Below the pieces are notes generated by a model, which worked only from the letters and a program-made list of their open reading frames with translations, had not been told where the DNA came from and did no database searches. Positions 21,616-32,536 of a stretch of 64,000 bases of DNA are shown here, piece after piece. The position numbers and the translations under genes are program-made. The stretch is taken from contig NC_030851.1 in assembly GCF_000208745.1 (NCBI RefSeq), positions 26,061,361 through 26,125,360 of the forward strand, given 5' to 3'. Positions within the stretch are counted from its first letter, which is position 1, and every line of letters begins with the position of its first letter. The stretch is from Theobroma cacao. Lineage: Eukaryota; Streptophyta; Magnoliopsida; Malvales; Malvaceae.

Positions 21616-23717
21616 CCCAATGGTAAGTTAATGTTATATTTTAAAGTTTATGGGTAGTTTAATATTGTGCATATTTTGGTTGAAAAATATGCAAGTTGCT
21701 TAAGGAATTTTTAATTGAGTTGCTACTCATACAAATGTGTGCTTAAGTATACTGAGTTTAAATTGTTGCTAGGAAAGTTTGTCATGGAGGCGTGCCGAAC
21801 GAAGTATGTGACCGACAAATAAGAACAATTATAAACACGTACGAATCAATAGTGAATTAATATCCCACTATTATGAGGTGAGTAGGGTGTGTCAATTTTA
21901 AAAATTCCATATATATATACATGTACGTATATTTAACGTGAAGTGCAAAATTTTTGAAAAGCATGCGTTGATAGAATTTTAAGGAATTGTGGGTGTAAGT
22001 TATTTTTAGAAATCATTTGAAATATATATATATTAGATGTAAAGTGTTTTAAACAGGGGAACAAGCTTTTCAAAAAGATTTACATCAAAGGAAAATTATG
22101 CCTTATTGTTTGTGTGGTGTCCATTCATGAAATTTATTACATATTCACTATGCTATTTTGATACAAAATATCATGCAAATATTTACAATGAACATTTTAT
22201 GAAAAGAGAGTTTTAACGTGATGTGGGGATCGATATTTTGAGAAAGATTTAAAATATCCCCTTCAAGATCAAATTTGGAATTCTTTTAAAAGGTGATTTC
22301 ATTTTAACCAAGAAATTCAAAAGTAATTGAAGATTGCTATTTGTTGTGTTATAAATTATATTTTGAATCGAATGGCTTATGATAATGTGGGCTTGATTGG
22401 TTGGTTGGCAATTGTATTGAAATACGGACTGTTTGTTTGCTTTGAAAGGTTGTGAATTACAATAATTGCCATGTTATTGAATTTTATTGATTGGTGGGAT
22501 AATTATTAGCTTACTGCAGTAGGCGGGTTCCGTGGACCAGCCTATGAGAGGGGCATGGTAACCCCATTTATATGTGCTTACCTTGGTCGGAGAGGCGAGT
22601 AAGGTAACTCCCGAGGTACAATTTTAGAGTTAACTTCATGCCAAACCACCACGTGAGGGTGAACTCAGCCAACGCCAAGGAACGACTATGTTTTCAAAAT
22701 AAAAATATGATTTATGCGTACCTGACTTTTTAATAACCTTGGCGGACTCGGTTAGGATAGCCCCAGGCCAAGGTATCCATGACAACCGAGTATGAGAATG
22801 ATTTTGGCACAAGCCAAGTTTTTAAGAAAGTCATAAGCCATGCTGTTTATTTATGACAAAAATGTAATGGTTTTATATGAGTTGAAATAAGTTTTAATAT
22901 TATGAATTATATTTCTCTGCATGGTGAAAAAGGAATTAAATGGTTTTTCGCAACTCTTTTATTTGTTTATCTATGAAATGAATATGTAATTCCTCACATA
23001 TAGGGCGAGTCATAATTTATGCATGATTTTAAATATTGTTTGGTTTTGTGGGAGCTTGCTAAATTTTATTGATTTGATTCGAAAATGATTATTAATATAT
23101 TTTGATGCGAAAAATTTTATTACCCCAATTATTTATATTTTATAAGAAATTCTTGATTTTTATATAAGGCACAAACCCTCGTTTGAAACGAATTGCTTTT
23201 ATAATCTTGCATTTTTATATTCAACTGATCTGCCGTTTGCTTGTTTCCCATCTATGCCCTACTCGTTGAGTCGATGATTATCACTGAATCTATGAGACTC
23301 ACACCCCTTTATTTCCCTTTTTGCAGATAGGGATCAGCCTAGCGTGTAGTCAGTGATGCATTCGGTCCACCGTGAATAGATAAAGGCATCTCCTAGCAAT
23401 TTATTCCGAGTCGCTCCGCTGATAAAGGTCAAGTCGTAGCATTTTATTTATTAAGTTGTAAATGAATTCTAAATTTTTATATAGCATTAATTTGGAGATT
23501 ACAGATTTTAATGCATATACTTACGAATAAAAGGAAAAAGTTTGTATTGATTTTTATATTTATGGTTCAATTTAGTATATGAAAGTATCAATATTATATG
23601 GTGATTGAATGTAGTGGATTAACGAGCAAATTCTAGACAGGCTTGTTCGAGATTTGGCGGGTCTTTTTCGGAAGTCTTAGACGCCGGCAGCGACCGGGGA
23701 GAGGTCGTTGCATATTG

Positions 23718-24849
23718 ATAGAATTGAAGATCTATTGATACATTTTCTTATGAAAAGTCAAAATTTGCAAAGTCAAAACTCAATCCATTGATACATCGTT
23801 AAATGTATCAATATAAATTTTACAAAATGGTCATTGCCTAAAAAATGTATCGATAGATTTTCTTTTTGGAATGGTTAAACCCTTACAGCCTAGTCAAAAG
23901 TATTGATACATTATCAACTGTATTAATAGATTTTTCACAGAATACATTTTTTCTAAAATATATCAATACATCACAAAATGTATTGATAGATTTCCTCGAG
24001 TTTAAAAAAATAAATGCATCATGTATCAATACATTCTTAAATGTATCAACACAATATGCCCATTTGAGCCTAGATTGAAGAGCTAAACAACTATTTGAGT
24101 ATTAAATTCACTCCTAACTGCCTTAAAAAGTTCCAACAAGTATAAATACGGGCTCTTACCACATTTATGAAGTTTGGAAGACTTTAAAACACATTTCTAA
24201 AAGAAGAATTCAACAACAATCATTCAATACTGTTTGTTCTCCTTTTTAAGCATTTAAGTCTTCTATTGTATCATTTATTGAGCCTTCAATTCTTATATTT
24301 TTTTCTTCACCAAACATTGTACTTAATTTGCTACTTAGCCTTTAAAAGCCATTCTAGATGCACCAATCTCATTGATTGTATGTTTGTGAGTGGTTATATC
24401 TTAACCAATTGAAAAGGTAGTGTTTGAGTGGTTATATCTTAACCAATTCAAAAGGTAGTGTTTGTGTGGTTATATCTTAACCAAAGTAAAAGGTAGAGTG
24501 GTTGTGCTTGATCCATAAAAGGTATTGTATTGCAAGGTTGTGCTTGATCCATAAAAAGCATTGTATTGAATTTCATCTCAATAGTGGATTTTAAACTCCT
24601 TAGTGAATCTAAGGGAAAGGACATAGGCAAGGAGGTCGAACCTTTATAAAAGCTCTTGTGTTATTTTCACTTTATTCTTCTCAAATTTATTTGTATTCTT
24701 AACTTCTTTCTCTCCACAAAAATTTATTGTTTTGCTCGATTTGAAAAAAAGTATTGGTTTACGAAAACTTTTATTTATTGTAAATATGGAAAGAAATTTC
24801 AAAATATTCCAATTCACCCCTTTCTTGGAAATATTCACATTAAGCTTAT
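23718..24849 (+). repeat. 3' LTR of element C, second piece, with palindrome array
   Basis: Continues the LTR after the TSD of N, with ATCGAT-type hairpin units from 23730 to about 24055 and GGTTATATCTTAACCAA repeats near 24390-24490 (one more copy than in the 5' LTR). Interrupted again at 24849 by X1. The last 10 bp of the LTR (TGCATTAACA) are at 27801-27810. Confidence 0.85.
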
Positions 24850-27795
24850 TGTCAAGACCTGAAACTCCTCTCGAGCCCGTGACAACCGTCGCGATGTCCC
24901 GATCGACACTCATTACCCGAAATGTCAACCGAAACTCCGTAAGGCTTTAATATCAGCTTCTCATTTTGCTTGTGAGTAACCATTGTCAAATGTCACGTTC
25001 TAAAAGATTTTAAACTATTTCCAACTTAAAACAATAAAAAAAATAATTGTCGTCTCATAGGGGTAATTTAGTCATTTTTTCCTGAAAATTTTGAAACTAG
25101 CTAATAATGTAGTATATGGTGCAAAACACATATTTCATAATCAAAAATAAATTTGAATGTCTAAAACATTTGTTTAAAATGTAATTATGACTATTAGAAT
25201 AAAAAAAATATTGAATAAAATACTCAATTTTCTCATAAAATAATATTTTTAAAACACTGCGTAAATAATTTTTACAGCATAAGAGCAAAATAAATTCCTA
25301 CATACAGTAGTACAAATAACTAGAGCATGAAATTTAATTTACAGTGACATGTGGACCCCCAAATGACAAAAATGAACGAAGGCTGCAAACCTACAGTTTT
25401 TGAGGAAGTAAAGCCAATTGTAGCCTTCGACGATATCAGTTATCTATAGCCTATACTGAGCCTGAAATGGGTGGAAATGAGGGTGGTGAGATTATATAAT
25501 CCTAGTGAGTAAACAGATAGCATCTAAAATATCTAAAGTTAAGTAAATGGAGACAGATAAAACAGTTTAATATACTATAATTCATCACCTTTCAACTCAT
25601 TTCAATCAAATAAAATCAATTCATATAAATCGAGTAATCAACATGGTTTATGAATTTCGTAAAACTTTGGCTCGTGCCAAAAATCATTTTCATACCTAGT
25701 TGTCAAGGATGCCTTGATCGAGGGCTATGCCAACCGAGTCCGCCAAGGCTGTTAAAAAGTTATGTACGCATAAATCATATTTTTATTTTAAAAACATAGC
25801 TGTTCCTTGGCGTTAGCGGAGTTCATCATCACGAGGTGGTTTGGCGTGAAGTGAACTCTAAATTTATACCTCGGGAGTTACCCTACTCACCTCTTCAACC
25901 GAGGTAAGAATATGACCAGGTTCCATGCCCCTCTAATAGGCTAGTCTATAGAATCAGCCCACTACAGCAAGCTAAACCCACCATACAATAAAAATTTAAT
26001 AGCATGACATGGCAATTTTATCATTATCTAGCCTAGCAAGGCAAACAACAGTTTATACATTTCAACACAAATACCAATTCAACCATTCATGCCAATATTA
26101 TCATAAGCCATTCAATTCAAGCCATGATTTATAACACAACAATTAGTCTCTAATTACTCCATTTTCAAAACCATTTTTCAATTTCAAGATAATTTTATAA
26201 AATCATTTTCATTTAATCACATTGGTTTATAAAATCGAAAAATTAATCATTTAATTCATTTTTCATAAAATTCACAAAATCGAATAAAACATACTTTAGA
26301 TAATTAAGATGATAGTAAGGTTACTCACAATGTCTAGAGTGTGGATTTTCGAAGTACTCTGACTACTAGTCTTCGAATGCAATTTCCTTGCCTTTATCGG
26401 AGGACTCACCAGCTTAACATAGTACAAAATCGAGAAACTTACTACATTGGTACTAAATCAAAATTAAACTAATTTAGACTATTAATGCATGATATGGAAT
26501 GCAAAATGCACGGGTAGCCATCTAAACCCGGTATTGGCCTAATTCGTCTTATCACCCAATTAATTGGCCAATATGTCCAATTTAGCTCCAAATTGCTCCA
26601 TTTCTTTTCCAATACCTTAATTCACCAAACACAAGTCGAATAACCTAAAATTTGACAAAACCATCTTCACTTTTATTCTTAGAATTTTCGGTCAATAATG
26701 GTGCATTGACACCGTGATTTTTCCTACTACTTTTCCACACCATAATTCATCATTTTCTAACCAATTCTCTTAAAATAAAAATCAAATTCATCCTCACTCA
26801 ATACAAGGTAGGTTCGGCCATTGATGGGTGATGGAGAAAATGAATTCTTTTCTTGTTGTTTTGCTTCTAGACATGATAAACTAACTAAAAACACTAACAT
26901 AACTTGAAATCAAATCAATCCAACATCATTCTCTCTCCATACCCATTCGGCTAGCCATGAATTCACCATGAAAACATGAAATTTAACCATGAAAACTAAG
27001 GAGAAATGCTCAAGGAAAATAGATTTCAAGTTTAAATTGAGAAATCCTACCTTTTTCACTTGTTTTCCTTGATTTTCCACACTTTTTTTCTTGAAATTCT
27101 CCACCTAGGGTTCTTGTTCTTTCTTTTCTTTCTTTGTTCTTCTTTGGCCAGCCAAATGAATGAGAAATGGGCTGATTTTGTGCTAATTTATAAGGAAAAT
27201 AATTAATGGATGAGATTTTGACACATGTCACCATTCCATTGGTCCATGTGTCATACTTAGCCATTAAGCAATCTCTCTCCACCACTTAAATTTTCTCAAT
27301 TATCTATGATAATATTGGGTAAAATCCATGTGCTGGACAAGTGTTGGGTGGTGTAAAATTACAAATTTGCACTTGGGATGGAAAAATTACCATTTTACCC
27401 CTATGCTCTGAAAAATATCGAGATTACAATTTTTCACTTCTCAACCTCAAATCATACTCCAATAAGTCAAATGTGATCAAAATCTTTCAAAAAAAATTCC
27501 CATTTTGTCCTCGAGTAGCAAAATTCTCATTTTGCCATTAGATAGTGAAATTTTCAGTTTGACTCCAAATTGATCCTCGAACTCCAAATCACCACTTTAA
27601 ATCATTATGGTACTGTAAAATTTTCAATTTCACCCTAAAATCTCTATTTGATCTAGTTCGAGACTTAAATCAACTTTGTTGTACCTCTAGGTAGAATACC
27701 TACTTTTGTAAATTTTTTGGGACTCTCCTAACATGCAAACATGCTATCCATCACATATATGTCATGACAAGTATTTTATAAGATCAGACTTTACA
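24850..27795 (-). mobile_element. Solo LTR X1 (2946 bp), gypsy X family, TSD (C/A)TTAT
   Basis: Plus strand reads TGTCAAGACC...CTTTACA. Orientation follows from X3, where gag lies on the minus strand. Flanks are CTTAT (24845-24849) and ATTAT (27796-27800), a TSD with one mismatch. No internal region. It is about 3 kb and closely similar to X2 and to the LTRs of X3. Confidence 0.85.
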
Positions 27796-27810
27796 ATTAT
27801 TGCATTAACA

Positions 27811-28197
27811 ATCGTCATTATATATCTCCTTCCGTTTTGGTGATATAGGAACATTAGGAGAACTAGCTTCGACCCCAAGACTTTGTGGGAAATTAAGGAA
27901 ACCTAACTAAAGATGAGTTGAATCACTAAGAGCAACTGAAAGGAATTCGATCACTTTCAAAATGAGCATTAGTAAATTTGTCAAGCCCTATCGAATGTTA
28001 ATGTTGCTTTATAGTTGCTATAGAAAAGCATATGGGTTTTAAAACATTACAAAATAATTTTACTCTGATAACACTTTTATCAAACTTTTGCATTTTTAAA
28101 ATTAATGAAGTGTGACTCAATGATACTGGTTTTGAACAATTTACGAGCAATTTTGGTCTCCAAAACCCATGATGGATGAAGAGTACTGGTTCTTTAG
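27811..28197. other. Unassigned sequence between C and Y1
   Basis: AT-rich DNA without recognised domains. It continues at 41632 beyond Y1. Immediately after LTR C it shows weak similarity to the PBS region (ATCGTCATTA versus ATTGCTATTA), which may be chance or a relic of a second internal region. Confidence 0.35.
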
Positions 28198-28889
28198 TGT
28201 CACAGCCCAAATATTGGGCCATGACCGACGCATGGGTCCAATGGGCATAGCCCACTAAGCCCAAGCAAGCCTTTTTATTCAAACCCAATCATCATTCCCA
28301 ACCATCATTTCTAAAACCACATATTGAAATTTTGAACTAAAAATATTTCAGTAATATTCTATAGTGACCAAAAACTCACAATTTTATTATGTCAAAATAA
28401 TGTCACCCATTTGCCAACTCATAGTGGCATCTGTGATCAAATATACATAACTGACTTATAATATGGATCCTAGCGGATTACATTACATATAGGTGTTCAC
28501 AAGTAACAGACCCTTGACCATCAGCAGAGTGACCGTGGGTGAAGGTATAGCTACTGAGATGCCATAGTACCTACCAAGAAGGTGAGCATACGTGGACAAA
28601 TCTAGGTCCCAACTGCCTCCAAATCTGAAAACATGAAGTTTAAAAACATGAGTATAAAACTCAGTGAATGAACATAAAAAGGGAACAAGCAATCAATAGG
28701 AAGAATTTGGAAATCATGATGCACTGGTTTCAAAAACAATGCAATTGATTTAGTTTTTTACTAAAAACTCCTCATTTCAAACTTTGATCAATAACCTCAT
28801 AGTGTTGCAAAAACCCATGATCAATCCATGAAGTTAAATGGGTGAAAAATAGGTCAAAATCAAGCAAAATAGCAAGCATGGCAACAAGT

Positions 28890-29183
28890 TTTTCACTACA
28901 GCAAAGTTCATTCTCGCTGCATCGAGAAATAGTGTTAGTTTGCATGTGTTTTTGTTTTTCTATCATATCTCCCGTTACAAAAGTCCAATTGACCTGATTT
29001 TTAAACCATTAGGAAGCTAAGAGACAAGGCTACAACTTTGATGTGTACCACTTTACGAAGTTTGAAAGGGAAGGTTATCAAAATATTCATTTAAGTGAAA
29101 GCATTGCATTAGAACCTGAGAGTTTCTCGCTGCAGCGAGTTGTTGGCTGCCAAAACAGAATGTTTCTCGCTGTAGCGAGAAGC
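28890..29183. repeat. CTGCAG palindrome array in LTR Y1 (3' copy)
   Basis: TTCTCGCTGCATCGAGAA at 28911, TTCTCGCTGCAGCGAG at 29124 and TTCTCGCTGTAGCGAGAA at 29164, plus a weaker copy near 28890. Each is an 16-18-bp near-perfect palindrome. Copies recur in the other Y LTRs. Confidence 0.85.
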
Positions 29184-29395
29184 AGGGCACCTAAGTGTAA
29201 AAAGTTCCTTTGCACTAAAAATCCATTTGGTGTTGCAATAAAAATCAATTTGCAAGAAAATGGGAAATTCTAAAGATTCATCATGCCAAATTTCACATGC
29301 ATTACAACCATATGCCATATTCATGAACTTTTATTTCACAAACATATATATACTTATATACATAAATAAACACCAACACCACCATCATCTCACCC

Positions 29396-29582
29396 AGCTC
29401 ATGTACATCCCCCCACATCGAGCACATAGCTGGAGTCATCGTGTGCATCCCCCCACATCGTGCACAGTTAGTGCCATCGTGTACATCCCCCCACATCGTG
29501 CACACGGGTACTATCATCATCCATCTGCCTCACCATAGTCATCACCAGCATGTGCATCCCCCCACATCATGCACATGCACGG
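29396..29582. repeat. Minisatellite with unit TGCATCCCCCCACATCGTGCACA in LTR Y1
   Basis: Four copies of a (T/G)(A/G)CATCCCCCCACATCG core followed by TGCACA, spaced about 45-65 bp. It opens chance ORFs on both strands that are not genes. Confidence 0.8.
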
Positions 29583-29615
29583 TTATTATTATCACACAAT
29601 ATCAACTATCAATGC

Positions 29616-29619
<4 letters not shown>

Positions 29620-29656
<37 letters not shown>

Positions 29657-29674
29657 ATAATGTAGTAGTGCATN
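29620..29674. repeat. (AT)n microsatellite and ambiguous base N
   Basis: About 15 AT units end at 29653. An N stands at 29674, where about 50 bp present in the other LTR (the CATAACAGCCACATGTCACA segment) is missing. This looks like an assembly join. Confidence 0.8.
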
Positions 29675-30907
29675 CTTGTTCCCAAGGCACACATTTTAAA
29701 GAAAAGTTGGATAAAATCAATCAATGTTTTTTGCAAATAGTTTCACATTCCCAAAATAGTTTTGAAATGCAAGTTCACTCACCAGTCTTATTGATTCTTT
29801 TGCTTGACTCTAACCTTAACTAATGCTCTAAATGGACATGTGAGGCCTTGTTGGAACCTACACACACACAACATCACAACCAACCCAAATTGGCATTAAT
29901 ATAATTCCAAAAGCTCTTTCTTAAATCAAGTTCCACTAGTTATTCCTATCTAGCTTCGAATTGCCATTAAATGGCTATCTATTCTTTCTACTCTAGTAAC
30001 TCTAGAAATAAATAAACAACCCTTAATAATAAAACAACTCACAACTCCAATTACTAGCCATTATCAACAACCTAAAATCAATCCTCATTCATTACTCACC
30101 TTGGTGGATTTGTAGTTGAATTCCTTCTCAAGAATACTCAAGCTATCATGGAAAGTCTCTCTCTTTCTCTCTCTAAAATTTCCAACTAGTGAGAGAAAGT
30201 GCTGAACAAAGACTTTTTAAGTGTTTTAAGGTGAGAGAGTGAAAGAGAACAAAAGGCTCCATGAAGAGGTGTTCAAAAGCATGAAAATTGAAGCTAGAGA
30301 GAGAAAGTTATGGAAGCTTTATTGGAGGCTCCCATGGAGATGAAGAAACGTGAGATGGGAAGGAAGAAGAAATGGCTGGAAGCTGTTGGAAATTGCTGGA
30401 GCTTTAGATATTTATATCTAAAGTTTATCCATTTCTCACTTAAATTACCAAAATGCCCTTAACATGGTCATTTTGTCTTCCTCTCATCCTTTGTGCAACC
30501 TTTTACTCTTTTGACACTAGGGCAAGGTCCATAATAGTCTAGGAATACTCGGGTTCATGAAAACATAAAAATTTAGACTTGAGATGTAAAATGACAATTT
30601 TGCCCCTATCGTGGAAATTATCATTAATTTTATCTTCTTCATTTATTTTCCATCATAAACATCATTTATTCATTCCTTAGGCCTATTTAGACCTTAATAG
30701 CATCAAAGAAACCCACTCGTAGGAGCTCACCAAGAGAAATTATGAAATTACCCCTGGTCCGCATTATCGCTTTTACTTCTAGTTATGTGTCTATGGAGAT
30801 TGAGATTTCATAGGTTCACTTCTGAATTACCCTTTTAACTCAGTAATCAACCTCAATTGGTATCCGTAAACTTTATTAGCCACCGTATCAAAATACGAGG
30901 TACTACA

Positions 30908-30920
30908 ATCTCCCCCACTT
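30908..30920 (-). promoter_or_regulatory. Polypurine tract of Y1
   Basis: Plus strand ATCTCCCCCACTT, i.e. AAGTGGGGGAGAT on the minus strand, directly adjoining the 3' LTR. Primer site for plus-strand synthesis. Confidence 0.8.
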
Positions 30921-32536
30921 AAAATGAATTCGTCCTTGAATTAAAATCCACGTAGGGTGAATAATCAAAGTTCTAAAGTTCTACCACATCACTTTCGTCG
31001 GGCATTCTTAACATAGAACCTTGGTTTATGCATCATATCGATTTTCAATCTTATAGAAAACTCGACAATGTCATAGTATATAGTTATGTGCATTACTCTT
31101 GTTGGATCAAAATAATATCATTCTTTATCTTATGAAGAGAATTCAAATATGCTATTAATTCTGGTCACACCTCATTAAAATCATCCTTAAATCATCGATC
31201 ATGCATGTTTACCTAACCATCCACAATTCCTCTACCTTGATCTTTTATCAAACCTTCTAACATTCTAGCATTTATTCCACCATTAACTATGGGTCTAAAT
31301 GGTCAACCAACCTCTATTCCGTTCTACATACCTCCATACAAATTCCATTCAAGCATTTCATAATACATAAGGCTCAAACACTCTTTATTTATTCATATAT
31401 ATTTAACATCACGGATTATTCAAATCCAGTAACCATTAGTAACCATATTCCCAAAAACAAACTCCAATACTTTTATGATCGAGTGCTCACTAGATAAATC
31501 TCAACTTATACCACAAGGCATTTCAATAAATTATGACATTCCACATACCCCCTTATAATCATAACCAATCTCTTTAATCAATAACTCAAACTCTCAAGAT
31601 TAAAGTTGCTCAAAAATTTTCCCTTTAAAGTTCCTTTCCAAGTCTTATTTTGATTACTAATCATTTCTACATTTCCGATGTCATAGCTAATTTGCTCATC
31701 ATCAATCACCCACAACATATCTAACTTGAAATTCTTCAAATTTACTCCAAACATCAGATTTCATGGCCTCATTAGTTTATCAATCTGAAGATCAAATTAA
31801 ACATTTATCTCTCCTTAAGTGCACTTTAAAATTTAAGAATCATCTATTAAGACCTTTCTGATATTAACTTCTTTTGTCCTTTTTACCTTAGAAAATTAAA
31901 TCCATAATCATTCATTTAGAATCATGAGCTTTATACCAATTAAGGTAGATTTTACACTTTTAATTGTATGAATTCAAATGCACACCTTTACGCATAAGCT
32001 ATAAACTTTTCCCCGCATCTTTATATATCAAAATTATATTTATTGAAGCTATACCAAAACCGATACATCATTTTCCATTGCCCCTTAGGATATTAAATTC
32101 ATGTCATACTTCTCTATTTGTGTACTTCATAATAACCTACCAATTTCTAGCTCACAATTAAGTTAGTTCATATGCCAAGCCTCTCAAGGCTATATCAAAA
32201 CACCAAGTTTTATCACGATATAATAGAATTTGATGAATTCATACCAAAAGTATAAACACTTACTTTTAAGCTAACAACATTATAATCCACTTGTTTACTA
32301 CCAAAAGTAGTGATAAATTATCTTAATCATTGTCTAGCACTATAACCATTGATAGAATATCATCATTGAATCAAATTATAACTAACTCCGCATGAGCTTT
32401 TATACTAATATGCAACATATATATATCCATACGTATATATTTCCATAAAATTTAACTTCAAATAGCCTTAGGCATATCAAGCTTAATAAGTCGTCTGTAA
32501 AACCAAAATAACCAACAATCAAGTTTAGAATCATTT

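Larger units (their letters stand above)
19737..23712 (+). mobile_element. Solo LTR N (about 4.0 kb), gypsy-like, TSD TATTG
   Basis: Begins TGTAATACCCCGC, ends GTCGTTGCA, and is flanked by the perfect 5-bp TSD TATTG (19732-19736, 23713-23717). There is no internal region, PBS or ORF of retroelement type, so it is a solo LTR left by LTR-LTR recombination. At 4 kb it is unusually long, like LTRs of Tekay/Del gypsy elements. Contents in order: AT-rich inverted module (19994-20048), purine-rich stretch (20500-20800) with open reading frames only because of composition, a 34-bp tandem repeat (21071-21206), a GGGC(A/T)TGGCCCAA repeat region (21450-21610), and a block (about 22500-22850) shared with the X family. 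Confidence 0.85.
12472..27810 (+). mobile_element. Copia element C (Sirevirus-like), internally deleted, with nested insertions N and X1
   Basis: Ty1/copia retrotransposon with two recognisable LTRs (12472-13807; 19516-27810 once insertions are removed), TGTTAG...CTAACA termini, a degenerate primer-binding site, gag, protease, integrase start, RNase H end, a third ORF, and purine tracts at the 3' end. Without the two later insertions (19737-23717 and 24850-27800) it is about 8.4 kb. Integrase core, RT and most of RNase H are missing through one deletion. The 5-bp flanks (GTCTT left, ATCGT right) do not match, so the right end is rearranged, mutated or part of a larger recombinant. Confidence 0.85.
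28198..30907 (-). repeat. 3' LTR of Y1 (2710 bp)
   Basis: Plus-strand start TGTCACAGCCCAAATATTGG, end GAGGTACTACA. Contains CTGCAG palindromes (28890-29183), a CCCCCCACATCGTGCAC minisatellite (29396-29582), an (AT)n tract with an N at 29674, and a CT-rich tract near 30157. Confidence 0.9.

Noticed and set aside
20382..21620. Phe/Leu/Ser-rich minus-strand ORFs that look like membrane proteins
   Set aside because: They are the complement of a purine-rich, repeat-containing part of solo LTR N. Composition alone explains them.
29260..29823. Overlapping ORFs on both strands rich in His/Pro/Ile (also 39413-40209 and 45653-46113)
   Set aside because: They arise from the CCCCCCACATCG minisatellite and (AT)n tracts inside Y LTRs, are open in several frames at once, and match no protein.
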